A stretch of DNA of 53,113 bases from Ophioceras dolichostomum (Eukaryota; Ascomycota; Sordariomycetes; Magnaporthales; Ophioceraceae), in the NCBI GenBank assembly GCA_003049485.1, contig PYST01000283.1, forward strand, positions 1-53,113, read 5' to 3'. Below, in pieces: positions 10,106 to 21,829 of the stretch. The translations under genes were made by a program, and so were the position numbers. Position 1 is the first letter of the stretch, and the number at the start of each line of letters is the position of its first letter. The notes beneath the pieces were generated by a model. That model saw nothing but the letters and a program-made list of their open reading frames with translations, was not told the DNA's origin and did no database searches.

Positions 10106-13100
10106 TTACTTGTTGTAGCAGGCGTTACTCAACCACACCAGCCCCAAGACGACAGCAACCCTCGCCAGGTCCTGCCACCACCACCGCCGCCCGCGCGGCT
10201 CTCCACGTCCTGACGCGGACGACGGGTGCCGGCGATGCCATTGGCCCCTTCTAGACGTCCACCCTCCGCCAAAGGCCCCTATGGCAGCGGCGCTCTCCGT
10301 AGAGCTCGTGCCGCTCTCGGGCCCCTCGTCATCATCGTTATCGTCGTCGCTATTATCGCTGCGCTTATCGTAGCGCGTCGAGAAGGACGGCAGACGGGCG
10401 TGGTGCCCACGGCTGCCACCACCACCACCACCATACCCACCACCTCCACGGCTGCATCCCAGCGCCCACTCCGCCAGTCGTGCCGAGGCCCGCCTCGCAT
10501 GCCAGCACAGGAACAGGAACACGACCGACACAAGCATCGTCTCGAGCCTCCAACCCGCCAGGGCGATCAACGACGGCGACGGGGACGCCGCAAGCGCAGC
10601 GGTAGGAGAGACCGGCTCCCAGCGCCCGCCGTCGTCGCGGCGGGGCCACAAACCCGGGCGGAGGAGGGCCAGGCCGTCCCCGGCGAGCCAGGCGTGGTTC
10701 CGGAGGACGTAGGCCTCCAGGGCCAGCGGGCCCAGGAGCGCCGGCAGGGCGAGGTGGTGCGCGCGCAGGGCCGGGTGGCAGTTGCGCAGGAGGGCGAAGG
10801 CCGGGACGGGGACCAAGGAGATGTAAGGGTGGTAGGCGTCGTACGAGTCGCGGTCGACGTAGCGGTGCAGCGACTGGGTCTCGAAGAAGAAGACGAGGAG
10901 GCCGACGATGGCGCAAAGGAGGATGATGGGGTAGATGGACTCGGAGAAGCGGTCTGGGTACAGGATGGCCAAGAGGAGCTTGTCACCGAGGTTCGTCGCG
11001 GAAAGACGGGGGGCGGTGGTGGTGGCGGGTCGAGCGCCGGGGCGGGCGGAGGCGATCGACCGCGGGAAACCAGGCGAGGCTTCGAAGGCCGCTGAGGCGG
11101 CAGCGGCAGCGGCAGTAGACGGCGTGGTGGTAGTGGTGGCCATAAGGCGGCGACTGTCGCTCTTGAGGGCGGAGACCCTGTGCGCCAGGACGGCAGCGAT
11201 CATGCCCAAAAACGGCATGAACAGGTCGCCGGCAATTGGGTGGCGCACGTCCTCGGCGTTATAGGCCACCGGCCCAAAGAAGCTGAGAGCCCAGCCAACC
11301 GCCTCGAACCAGGCGGCGTGGTTGGCCAGGGCGTTGGTGAGCGCGGCCATCAGCACCAACTTCAACATCACGGCCGTCGGGTTGGTGTTGAGGTGCCGCC
11401 CTCCTGCTCTCATGGCGACGTAGGTTACGAAGAACCAGAAGGTCACGAGTCGTGGGAAAGAGTAGAGCGTCCCGTCGGTCTGCATCATCAGGGAAAGGAC
11501 GAACGGCAGGAAGTTGAGGCGCCACACAACAGCCGCCACCCGGCGCAGCGAGTAGTCCTCCGTCCTCAGGAAGTACGTGGCGTGTCCGTACGTGGACAAG
11601 AAGAGGTAGGCCGCGGCAAAAAGGCGAGAGAGTTTGTAGGTCCACAACAGGCCCGTGGTGTCCTGGAAGTGGAAGACGAGCAGTAGGAACTGCATCAGCC
11701 CCTTCCACTCGTCCGACACCTCACGGGGGAGGAAACCCGGGTCGAAGCGGCTGCTGTCGTCGTCAGCCCCACAAGCTGTAGTACCAGTTGAGACGACACT
11801 GCTTCCCCCACCGCTGCTGATCTTGCCCATGCCCTTACCACCGCCGACACCGCCCCCACCGCTCTTGCGCACGGAGAGAAAGCTGGCCACGCTCGTGATG
11901 ACCATAAGGCTAGTGACCGAGATGGCGCTGAGCCGCTTCTCAGCCTTAGCGAAGAGGTGGGTGCGGTCGGCGAGATAGCAGTACAGCAGCACGGCGAAGA
12001 ACGTCAGCGCGGCACGCAGATGACGGGCATGCGGGAGGCGTCGCCCCAGCCTGCGCAAGCTCACGCGGCGGGCCCACAGCAGCATCGGGAGCACGGCCGT
12101 GCCTGTGACGAGGATCGCCCTCTGGCCGCGCACGGGCTGGGCGTAAGCGGTGCAGCACGTGGTGCGGGCCGCGTGGCCGCCGCCATGCTGGGCCAGGCCG
12201 GCGTTGCAGCGCAGGTTGAGCAGGAGGTCGAGCTTGCGGTCGGCCACGACCTCGCGGACGTGGAGGCCCGTGTCCTCGAAGGCGCGGCGGACCCGAACGG
12301 TCATCTCGTTGTAGGCGCCGACCACGTGCACGCGCTCGGACTGCGGCAGGTGCGCCAGGTAGTCGTTCATGCGCCGGATCTTGCTCGGGGTGAGGGCCTC
12401 TGCCCGGGCGGGCGAGAGCTTGCGGTACCGCGGCACCTGCACCGGGGTCATGACGATCTGGTTCTGCAGGTCGGGCCACTGCTTCTCGCTGCCGGCCTCG
12501 GGGTAGAGGTCGTGCTTGAGGTAGGGCCGCACGTAGTCGACCCCGCGCTTGAAGAGCTCGAAGTAGTCGTCGCCGCCGTTTCGCGCAGCCCACAATCCCG
12601 GGGCGCCTAGCACTAGCAGGGCTGCAGTGCGCCGTTCCACGCTCTGGCCGGCGGCCGGGTCCGGGCTGAAGCGCGCCAGCTCCTCGGCCAGGCCGGTCGA
12701 GTTGAGCCAGGGGTCCCACACGAAGACGAGCTCTATGCCGTCCAGGTTCAGGCTGACGTCGTGCTGCGGGTTCTCCGACACGAACTGGGCCATGCGTTCC
12801 TCCTCTGCTCGCACCGAGTCGAGGCGTTGAGCCGCGGCCCAGAAGATCTGCCTCACGGTCGAGTCGCCCACGAAGACGACGCGCTTGGAGTCGCTGCCCA
12901 GACAGCCCCTGAACTCGTCCCAGGGGTATTCATGCATGAGGCAACCGGTCGGCTCCCACTTGTCGAACTCGTGGCGCTCGCCCCCTGGCGGATCGCGGGA
13001 TGGTGGCCACGAGCCGCTGTTGAGCAGTGACACACATCGGTTCGGATCATAACGGCCTTTTGGTTTTCAGGGTTAGATAAGTTGTGTCTCAGTCCCGTCC

Positions 13101-13370
13101 TAAGCCGTAGGATACGGCGAGAGCCGACTGAATATGCACCTGACCTCTACTGGAGGGCATCGGCGAGGGCAAATAGGGGGAGGGCGTGCGAGATGCAGAT
13201 AGATATATGAGAGCAAAGTAATATCAAGAACACATTGAATACGCACCAACAAAGAAGTACTGCGCGACAACAATGAGAACGACCAGACCCAAGGATGCCC
13301 TTGCTACCGTCTTAGCTAACGCGCTCGCGCCGGAATAGGAAACGTGATGAGCCCATCGTGAAAGCAGCAT
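10106..13370 (-). CDS. CAS1: Cas1-like polysaccharide O-acetyltransferase with GDS esterase-like domain
   Basis: Two exons, 13370-13247 and 13056-10106, give 1024 residues. The long frame alone starts at GTG; exon 1 supplies an ATG and a signal-anchor helix (LGLVVLIVVAQYFFVG, about 27-42). The 190-nt intron (GTGCGT..AAAAG, branch CTAAC) joins in phase to give the family's DPNRC-SLLNSG-W start. A PC-esterase/GDSL-like luminal domain follows (KWEPTGC; VFVGDSTVRQ with nucleophile Ser about 107; DLLLNLRCN; TCCTAY). From about residue 345 onward come many hydrophobic segments of the Cas1p 10-TM acyltransferase domain, interrupted by Gly/Ser-rich and Ala-rich loops. The family, named after Cryptococcus Cas1p, adds O-acetyl groups to surface polysaccharide in the Golgi; ascomycete substrates are unknown. 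The tail is Gly-rich before a last hydrophobic helix. Confidence 0.9.
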
Positions 13371-16057
13371 AGAATCACCCAGTGCTGCTCACAGAGGCCG
13401 GTGCCTCGCCTCGAGTTGGCCTGTCTTGGCCTTCGGCACTTGGGATGCGCAGGCGGCCCGGCCGGATGAATGAGATGGCGCTGAATGAGGAAGTCTGTCC
13501 TGTGCTCTCTCTCTCTCTCTCTCTCCCCTTCTTAACCCCTATTTTTGAGTCGATAGCGTTTAAAGCAATCAACGGGCAGAAAGAAATGCGAAGACAAAAA
13601 CGAGCTTGTAGATGTGGTATGTTCTGGGGTTTCTGACTGAACAAAAGGGCGTGTGTGTGGTAAGGCTGCCGCTACCTAATAGTAGCAGGGCATACAACGA
13701 CCTAGGCTCCGGAATCGAGTTGAAAAACGATCGCCCGTCTAGTATTCCGTACGTTATGAGAGACTCAAGAGAGGGCGACCCGCGAACAACAAAGAATTCG
13801 TGAAAGTGGCCGCGAAGACTGGCGATGTTGATGTGAAGGGAGGGTTAATTGTTTGGGCAAGACGGGATACGCATCGCAGTCTCCCGTCGTGGTAATGATT
13901 GCTGAAAAGAGAAAGAGCAGTCGCCCGACGAATCACGTCCACCACAGACGGCGGGAAGGCGGTGTCGGTGCGGCTGCTTGGGCTTTGTTCGTGGCGTGCA
14001 GTCGAATCCGACCTGCTCGGTTGTCCTTTCCAAAGATGGCCGGTTCGTGTTTGGAGATGTTCTCGCCGACCTGGAAATCCAATTGATGGTACATGAACCT
14101 TTTAATTTTCTTCTTTCTCTTCTATTGTTTTTCTTTCTTTTTCCCTGGTACGGTTTTTGACAGCTATGGCTATCTATTACCCCGTTTTGTAAAAGTGTTA
14201 TTTTTAGGGGGGGGGGATCTTCGTTAATAAAAGAGGAAACGCTTGTTTGTCTTGGCATCGTCCATCCTCCTCCTTTCCTCGCGACGGACGACCAAAAGAG
14301 CGGGCGAGTTCTTCCACTTGAAGGAGCCGTGATCCGTCTTGGCTGATTGCTCAGCCGTGTCGAACGGCGCAACTCGCCTGGGGCGCCATGGCTGATGACA
14401 CAGGAGGAAGGCAGGTGGGGTGCACAAGGACTGGAGGGACGCTAGGAAATGTTTCAGAAGGGGGGATATATTCCCGGGACGGGCGGGAATAGCGAGCGCT
14501 CACTCGGCCGCAGATGAAGAAGATATTGAGTGTTCGTTTGTTGGTCGTGATTGACAATTGACGGTTCGTTGGCTTGACCTAGAGGTAGGGTTAGAGATGG
14601 CACGGGAACTGCAGCCGCGGTCGGATTTCTGTCAGGAACCCGCCACGGAGTTCAAGCGAGCCGGTGGTGTTGTTTGCTCCACCTTCAGTCGTCATTCTGT
14701 GGGGTCTCCCCAAGATAGAATTCCCCATCCGAAGGCTTTCAACAGCCTTTGTTGGCTTGGGTGCCAATCTGCAATCTGGAAGGCGACGGTTGTTATCAGC
14801 ATCCTGACAGACTTGCCTGAGCATCCAAGCCATCTATCCAGTCAGCCAGTCCACATAGTCCAGACAGTCTAGACACCTGAGTGACCTGACAGACTTCTTC
14901 GCGCGAAAGTCGTGCGTTATCGTTCAAACAGCCCGTCTTCGGAGCTGAGCATATGGGTATGTTAGCCTCCACAAGAGACGAGAGTGAGTGGGCCGTGATA
15001 GGGGTTCAGGAGCCAAGGGATATCGCTCCCGTGAGTTTTTCCGCACCGCGTCACGCTTATTTCCACCTCACTCAAAAATGTCTCGATGAAAAATCCATGG
15101 GCAAGCCTCCAAGCTTCGCCGCTCATGTCCTCATGCGCACATCCAGGGCGATCTGAGCTGATGACCTTGAGGGCGTCTTGACCTTTCGGTCGAGATGAAT
15201 TAAAGCAGGCCAGCGTCCCAGTCAATCGGGTAGGAAGGTAGGTAGGTATCTCTAGGAGAAGGGATGCCATCGAGCAACGATTATCCTCACCTTATGATAC
15301 CCAAAGGACGGCCGATCCTGTCCTCCCGTCGATTCCTCGGAACTCGGCCAGCCGCCTTCCTCCACGGGCTGGTCTTGAGCCAGGATGTATCGGCCACCCG
15401 CCTCAGGCTGGGTGGACGTGCATCAAAGACGGAGAGCAATGTTCCATCACGCGGACGTGCAACGCTTTTTGAGTACGGGACCTTCCGCCAGACCGTTAGG
15501 TCGGAGCACTGGAGTCTCTCGTAATTTATCTGTTGCGACATACATACCCCATATTCACATCCGTCTTTCCCCATCTCTCACGCTGTTCGAGTCTGAAAGG
15601 CTGTGAACGGTTGTGATGGCTGTCTCGAAGCCACTGCATGATCCCCAAGCAGGGGTTGAAAGGGCGTTCTCAGAGAGAACATAAACTGCCAGACAAGATG
15701 AAGAAAACGCCATTGAGCAGTGAAGCACATCGCTCATCCCCCAAAAAGAAGACGAAATAAATATCCCGAGAAGAAAAAGCAAGGATCAATTGACAACCAA
15801 CCATGGCCAGTCGATGTTTGTGGCCGATTGTTCGGTCATCTTTCCCATCTCAACTCCTGTCAGAAAATTATATACCAGATTAACCCACATCTGAGGCCCT
15901 CAACCATCTGATAAATATGCCTATCTAGCGACCACTGGTGAAAGCAAGCGAGATCAACCAATGAATGGAGGGCGAGGGAGCAGAAAGGAAAAGGGGAAGG
16001 GAAACAAAGAATGAGATAGCGAGAACAATCGAGGCTGATCGTTGGGCCTAGACGAAC
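13371..16057. other. 2.7-kb intergenic region
   Basis: No gene is supported. It holds a (CT)10 tract at 13505-13525, a T-rich block at 14098-14160, a G9 run near 14209-14217 and a GGTAGGTAGGTAT element at about 15236-15249. Reading frames are short, overlap on both strands and lack domains. The left part should contain the CAS1-like promoter. Confidence 0.55.
13505..13525. repeat. (CT)10 microsatellite
   Basis: A short pure CT tract. Read on the minus strand it is a GA tract about 140 bp upstream of the CAS1-like ATG, so a role in that promoter is possible but not shown. Confidence 0.9.
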
Positions 16058-17401
16058 TCACTCGGCTCCCTCGACATCGTCATCGCCGTAGTTACTCTGT
16101 GAAGTCGGGGCGGTCAGGACAAAAGCCAACTATTCCAGCCAATGTGCCTCCCGTGAGAGTTAGAATCTAAGCAGACTTGCAGCAAAACCTACCGGCTTCT
16201 CCTGGAGGAGATTCCCACGCAACAGCGCATTGAGGTTGGCCAGCTCCTCGTTCGACCTCCGCAGCCCCTGGCGCACGGGGATGTGCATGGCCTCGACGCC
16301 CGACAGGCCGCGAATCTCCACCAGCTCGTCGATTCCCTGCGCGTCGCTCAGCCGGATGCGGTTGTGCTGCGTGAAGAACCGGCTGAAGAACTGCTGGCGC
16401 TGGGTAAGGTGGCGGGTCGTGCTCACGGACGGCATCACGATGAGCTTGCGCAGCCTGCGGCACCGCTTCAGCAACTTGAAGGCCTCGACCGATTTGGGGC
16501 CGCACCAGTGGAACCTGATGGACTGGATGTTGCGCAGCATGAGCGCGTTGGTGCGCAGCTGGTGCGCCATCTCGCATGTGCAGCTGAAGTAGAACTGCCG
16601 CTCGCTCATCGCCACGCACATGAGCTCGTCGCGTACTGTCTTGGATACCAAGGCAAGACCCATGGTTTCGCTCGTCCACCTACGGTGTGTTTCTCTAGTG
16701 GTCAGCAGAAGCCAGCAGAAGCCTCATATGTGGAGTGTCGATACACTCGACTTCTGTACGGCGTGGACTTCAGTTCCGTATGGTACCGACTTAGGACGGC
16801 GACAAAGGAGGGAGGGATGTCAGGACTTGCACTTTCTTCGCTCCAGGATGGCTACTTATGCCCTCGAAGCTGCAGAAACAGTCCGTGGACTTCGACACGG
16901 GATAGCAGGTCTTCTCGTCTCGGGAAACAGAGAATCGGTTGGGTGGCGTGGTCAGGTACTGGCGGTAGATGAGGTTTCGTACCTCCCGCGGGAGTTTCAT
17001 GAATGACAACATCGACGGAGTGTCGTCTAAGGGATCGTGGGAATCAGCTCAGAGCCAAAGACAGACTTGATGGCCCCCGCTCACTCCACCTTGTTAAATA
17101 AGGGTCAGGTCGGCTCACCTCCGGCCTTCAGTATCTTGGTGAGAGTGCAAATAAGAGCTGCACCGTCCTTCACCTCCTTGGGGCGCACAGAAATCAACGT
17201 CGCCACCTGGTCAATAGTCTCGATGATGGCCTTTCTGTGATTTCGCGAGTGCCGAATCATGCGGCGGAGCTCGTCCTCGTCCGCGTAATGCTTGCGGACG
17301 TCGTCGATGGTCCTCAGGAGGAACTGCACGTGCTCGGATATGCCGAAGCGCCGGTGGATGTTCTTTGATTGCTGCGCGTAGTAGTCGAGCTCGTTATTCA
17401 T
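16058..17401 (-). CDS. F-box-like protein with N-terminal helical extension
   Basis: Proposed exons: 17401-17119; 17026 to about 16830; about 16700-16193; and 16096-16058. The first intron (GTGAGC..TTAG, 92 nt) and the last (GTAGGT..ACAG, 96 nt) join in phase; the latter replaces a run-on tail with a short acidic end, SNYGDDDVEGAE. The middle junction is not resolved. Exon 1 encodes a charged helical segment of 94 residues (MNNELDYYAQQ...). Exon 2 has the F-box-like opening SFMKLPREVRNLIYRQYL, typical of the many ascomycete proteins of this type, and exon 3 has the matching body (MGLALVSKTVRDE, then NIQSIRFHW and a LLKRCRRLRKL block). Such proteins are thought to be substrate receptors for SCF ubiquitin ligases, but the target here is unknown. 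Joining exon 1 to the rest is plausible, not proven; it could be a separate small gene. Confidence 0.6.
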
Positions 17402-18775
17402 TTTGCCCGGGGCGCCCGGATGCTGCCTTCCGTCCTTCCCGTCCGGTCGGTATTCTCGACGTTGGATGGCGGCGGCCAGGCCGGTGGGCTTTGTCGAGCA
17501 AACGAACGATCGCAGAACTGGGAAACTCTTGGATGAAAGAATCTCAATGCATCGGCTTGGCCCGCGCGGCCTCAAATAGGCCGGGAGCAAGAAAGGAGGT
17601 TCCCTGGCCGCGCTAGGGGTGATTCGGCGGTGGAGGAGAAGGGCAAGGGAGTGATATGGTGGGAGTGACAACGTGCCTGAGATAGCGGGTGACTCAGGAC
17701 GGGGCGCGCAATAAGGGCTGGTGCCACTTGACCCGAGGTGATGGAAGGGACTTGATCACTTCCGCTGCTTACCGCAAACCTATTAGGAAGCCGCTAGATG
17801 AGGACTCGAGGCCTAAATGGGAATAAAGCTTGCCGGGCGTGCCTTCCTAGGACGGGATTGTAGGCCAGGCAGGAGCGGAAGTCACGATAGGCGGGGTCAG
17901 TCGCCCATTTTCATCGGCGGTCTTGGTGGACAATCTACCGACCAAGTTGGGGCCAGGTTGGCTGGCAACGGGTAGGAGAAGATATGATCTGGAGACAGAT
18001 TCGGACCCAGATTCAGGGTGGGAGACGATGAGGTATATATATCCGCAGCGTGGTGGCAGCGTCAGAGTTGTGGTGCAGTAAGACCGCGAGTATGGAAAAT
18101 GGATCAGTAGTATATGGCGCTGGAGATATCGTGAGACCACAGAGCTGCGAGGGTAGTGAACTAGCTGCAGGACGGAGGAGGAACAGGAGGAGGAGAATGA
18201 GGAGAAGAGGAGGGCAAGGTAAAGGCCTAGATTTGGTTGGCTGAGCTAGACGGCCACTCTTGCCTCAAATGCGGCCTCGCACAGATGCTCTTTTATCACG
18301 ACCTTGAGCGGTAGTGAATCCCTTCATTTCATCGCCTCCTGAATTAGCGGCAGGCAGCAGCAGCCTGGGAACGAGCCGCGCAAAAGCCTGTACTCGTGAA
18401 GCCCCTCCAGAAGGGAAAGCCGTGACAACCGACACGGAAGGCAAAATGTCAAAGATACCTGCATAGTGCACAGTGATCCGAGTGATGAGGAGCGGGTATT
18501 CTTCAGATTCCCTATATGAAAATATACGACAAAGAGGAATTGTGTAAACATTGGGGGATGCCTCAAGTCCAGAGAAAAAACAACAAAACGCCTCGCTATG
18601 CAGTTTTTCTGACCAAAGACATATGATCCAGGAAATGGGAACGATTTAATACCCAGAAGTGTAAAAGGAAGCACGCAGTAACAATCTCTCGAGCTATACC
18701 CTCAAGAAAAGAAAAACCCAAACCCGTGGATACCCCAGGTCGGTCAGGCACCTAAGAGATAGATGATGCTCAGAC
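17402..18775. other. Intergenic region between F-box-like and PLC-like genes
   Basis: No gene is supported. The frame upstream of 17401 stays open to 17671 but starts only at TTG and should be 5' leader of the F-box-like gene. A purine-rich stretch (AGGAGGAACAGGAGGAG) lies near 18173-18200. The right end should hold the 3' untranslated region of the PLC-like gene. Confidence 0.55.
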
Positions 18776-19927
18776 TCAGAACATCAGCACAGCGGCAGCC
18801 AAGAAAGCCACCAGCGCTCCCGTGCCCATGCCGAGCCTGGTGCCCTTCGTCGAGGCGGCGCCCGAGTTCCCCGACCCGGTGGTCGACGTGCTCCTCCCCG
18901 TGGCGGTGATGCCGTTCATGGCGTCGGCGGTGTTGATGGACGGGCCCTTGTCGTAGAAGTCGACGAGGATGAAGACGGGCTTGACGCCCCACTCGCTCCT
19001 GCACGTGGCGGCGTGCAGGCCGAGGGCGCCCGTCGTGGTCGTGTCCGGACTGTTGGTGGTGTCGATGTCGGAGACGGCGGGGATCTGGATGCTGCTCGAG
19101 ATGCTGCTGTACTTGAAGTGGTTCATCAGGGGCAGCATGTTGCTCGCGACCGCGGACGCGGCCGTGCCCGCCGAGGAGGGGCGGCCCAGGCTGCAGTTGA
19201 ATCCCGAGGCGGAGGTGACGAGGAACTCGGTCTCGAAGACGTACGCGAACTCGGGGAGCAGGTAAGGGTAGGTCGAGGAGGCGGTGATGGAGGCGATGAA
19301 GGTGACCAGGCGGGTGTTGGCGGAGATCATGGACTGCAGCGTGGGCCAGTTGCCGGTGGCCGAGGACGAGGCAGGCGTGTAGCCGTACTTGGAGATGCCC
19401 GAGGCCTCGAAGACGGAGCCGAAGGACGCCACGTCGACATTGTCCGAGTTGACCAGGAGGATGGTGACGACATCGTTGGGGTGGTTGTCCATCCAGAAAC
19501 GGATGGCGCCGAGCCAGTCCTGCAGCGGACCGGCGTCGAGCAGCTGGCACGTTGTGTGACACAGCCGGAGGGTGCCGTTCTCGTTGTGCACCTGCGCCTG
19601 CAAGAGCCGGAGCCCCGCATTGAGCGCCGCCGTCGCGTTGAAGAACTGGTTCCCCGCGAGCGAGTTCCCAGTCGAGGCGTCCCGCAGGAAAGCGCTGTCG
19701 TGAGCGCCCATGTGCGTGATGTTGTTGTACGTCCTGCTGCAGAGCGCTGGCGAGTTGTTGCACGCCGTGTCGGCCCTGGGCTTGAGCGCAGCAGCAGCAG
19801 CAGCGTCTGTCGCTGCAGAAGTCTCGTGTCTGAGCTGTGGGCTCGCAAGCACGCCCGTAGCGGTTGACAGAGCGAGCAGCGCGGTGGCCGCAGCCGCAGA
19901 AAACAGCGATCTGAATGATCCAGCCAT
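18776..19927 (-). CDS. Secreted GPI-anchored PLC-like phosphodiesterase
   Basis: Single exon, 383 residues, with an ATG start. Residues 1-28 form a signal peptide ending in TGVLASP, and a KPR site near 49-51 may be a Kex2-type processing point. The catalytic domain belongs to the PLC-like TIM-barrel phosphodiesterases: THMGAHDSAF (71-80) carries the catalytic-type histidines, and RLCHTTC (about 120) a second conserved His. The middle contains DWLGAIRFWMDNHPNDVVTI, usual in fungal members. There is no Y domain, C2 or PH domain, so it resembles bacterial-type PI-PLC more than the eukaryotic enzymes. The C-terminus has a Ser/Thr/Gly linker and a hydrophobic tail (TGALVAFLAAAVLMF), which fits GPI attachment at the cell surface. 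The substrate, perhaps phosphatidylinositol or a GPI lipid, is inferred. Confidence 0.88.
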   Translation of the reverse strand: MAGSFRSLFSAAAATALLALSTATGVLASPQLRHETSAATDAAAAAALKPRADTACNNSPALCSRTYNNITHMGAHDSAFLRDASTGNSLAGNQFFNATAALNAGLRLLQAQVHNENGTLRLCHTTCQLLDAGPLQDWLGAIRFWMDNHPNDVVTILLVNSDNVDVASFGSVFEASGISKYGYTPASSSATGNWPTLQSMISANTRLVTFIASITASSTYPYLLPEFAYVFETEFLVTSASGFNCSLGRPSSAGTAASAVASNMLPLMNHFKYSSISSSIQIPAVSDIDTTNSPDTTTTGALGLHAATCRSEWGVKPVFILVDFYDKGPSINTADAMNGITATGRSTSTTGSGNSGAASTKGTRLGMGTGALVAFLAAAVLMF

Positions 19928-20207
19928 TTTTTTCGAATATTTGAAATCTACCTAGGTTGGCAGGTAGGGTAGGTAGCCGTCTATAGGTAGTTGACGAATT
20001 CCCAGCTCAAGCCCAGCCGAAAGAAAGCTCTGATCCCCTGTGTTTCCTTGGTGTTTCCCTAGTGAAGAAGACTAAAAAAAGGACGGATGAAAAAGGCAGG
20101 ACAAGCAGTGGAGGGAGGTCCTTGCTTTGACCGCAACGAGGGACGACGAATGCAAGTGAGCGGAGGATGGAAAGAGAAAATACCCTCGTTCCAAAATGAC
20201 AAAGAGA

Positions 20208-20523
20208 TCAAGAATCCCAAAAACAAGCAAAGGGAAAAAATAGCGAACAGACGTCACTCGTTATAAACATGCAACACTCACCTCCACGCACTCTCCCATC
20301 AGCCCTTCGGATTTTCAGGGGTCCTCTCGCTGGGGCATCCGGACCCACCCTCCACGCCCTCCCGAAGTGCTGCGCCCCCCTGTATTCCGCAAACGGCAAC
20401 GTCAGCAGCGCCAAAATTGCTGCCAAGCCTGCCGGGGTCAATCAGCCTCAACCGATCGAGTGTTTCGAAACCGTTACGCGTTGGTGGGTTTCTTCGTTTT
20501 CTTCTTCTTCGTGTCAACTCCAT
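20208..20523 (-). CDS. Tentative small basic/membrane protein, 5' exons
   Basis: A candidate not visible as a single frame. An ATG at 20523 follows a strongly CT-rich leader typical of fungal genes. Exon 1 (20523-20478) encodes MELTRRRRKRRNPPT. A possible 49-nt intron (GTAACG..CCGGCAG, 20477-20429) joins in phase to exon 2 (20428-20282), which gives RLAAILALLTLPFAEYRG then QHFGRAWRVGPDAP and a basic end. A strong donor GTGAGT follows at 20281; without splicing the frame stops at 20208. I could not place a final exon. There is one likely membrane helix (about 16-28). I do not recognise the protein, and it could be chance. Confidence 0.3.
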
Positions 20524-21829
20524 CTTGAATGAAAGCAGAGAAGCTGAGAAAGAAGAGAGAACAGAGAAAAGAAAGAGACAAAAAATGAGTGGTATTCGCT
20601 GTTGGAGGCTTTGCCGTCCTGTAGGAGCATCACGACGCAGAAAAGGGGCACGCACTCGGAACCTCAAAGACGGAAAAGTTTTCTTCGGATCAGACTTCAA
20701 CTTTCCAGCTCCTCCAACTCCAACAGGGCCAATCCTTGCGGCGGTCCTGGGCGGCGCTGACCTTGCATGGCGCCTGAGCTTCCAGCTGGGATCCGGCGCT
20801 ACGTGGGGCTCGGTGTGGCTGACAAGCTGGCGCGACGCCTTTTCTTTGCTTGCACGTACTTTCCTGACTTCCTCAATGCCTGGCTAGAGGTAAGTAATGA
20901 ATACGAAATCCATGCAAGGAGTTACTGTACTAGCAGTATGTGCCTATGTTGTAGTATGTACAGCTACTGTTCTAGCCCCAGCGGACCTCCATCCCCCTTC
21001 AGAAGCTCAGAGTATACCCAAGGTACCTAGCGATGCAGAGGGAGCGACGGCTCGCATGCCGAGTCCGCCGAGTCCCTCGGCACTACCCCACCGAGGTCTG
21101 ACTCCAGCCGCCAAGCAGGTAGGTAGGTATGCACGAAGACGAGACTCCGAGATCTGGTGTGTGTGTGTGTGGTTGAGGTCCGAGGAGGCACAAACGTCCA
21201 GCAAACTTTTCCCTCGAGCGGTGCCGTAGGTCGCTCGCACGGCGGTGCCAGTCGGTACGTATTCGGAAAGGGGCTATTCGCTCTTCTGTCGGGAGTCTTA
21301 TGCAGAAACAACGAGCGGGATGCCTAAGTCTCTAAGCTAGCTAGCTAGTTCCTGTCGCTACTGGTGCGAACACAAACGTCATGATGGATTTCCTAAGTCT
21401 AGTTTCCTCACTCAGACGGGATATCACAGGTTAGTGGCAAAACGGAGGACAGCATTGCTGTGAGATTTTTACACCGTTGCAGCACTTATTATCCCGGACA
21501 GCATACCTCCACCTATTTTGGGGCGGCGAGTTGCACGAGGGACAATGATGTACGTGTCACCGTACACAGGCGCGACAGGAAGACACGGTGCACAAGAAAC
21601 GGCCTCGCATTGATTGATGACATCGCTTTTTGCTTCAATTACTACCTGCTCAAGGAGCATAAGAAATAGGATGGACACGGCCGTACGCATACATGGCCTG
21701 TTTCTTCAACCCCTGACTGGAACTCGGTGTGAAGTCCACCTACTAATGATGCAGTGGTGTGCGTGTGACGGACTGACCCCTTTTCACCTAGCCGAGGTAC
21801 CTAGTAGGACGTGCGTCTTAGCAACACCC
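20524..21829. other. Intergenic region upstream of the small candidate gene
   Basis: No firm gene. It contains the CT-rich leader of the candidate small gene (about 20525-20590, read on the minus strand), three dispersed elements (about 21020-21030, 21117-21130, 21795-21806), a (GT)n stretch at 21158-21171 and a CTAGCTAGCTAG run near 21338-21350. The right side is 3' flank of CDC37. Confidence 0.5.

Noticed and set aside
10226..12719. Several 150-290-codon frames over the CAS1-like gene
   Set aside because: Shadow frames, rich in Arg/Gly/Ala with no domain, overlapping a well-supported gene.
18744..19867. Long frames overlapping the PLC-like gene on both strands
   Set aside because: His/Arg/Gly-rich composition typical of shadows of a GC-rich gene; the PLC frame has a signal peptide and conserved motifs.
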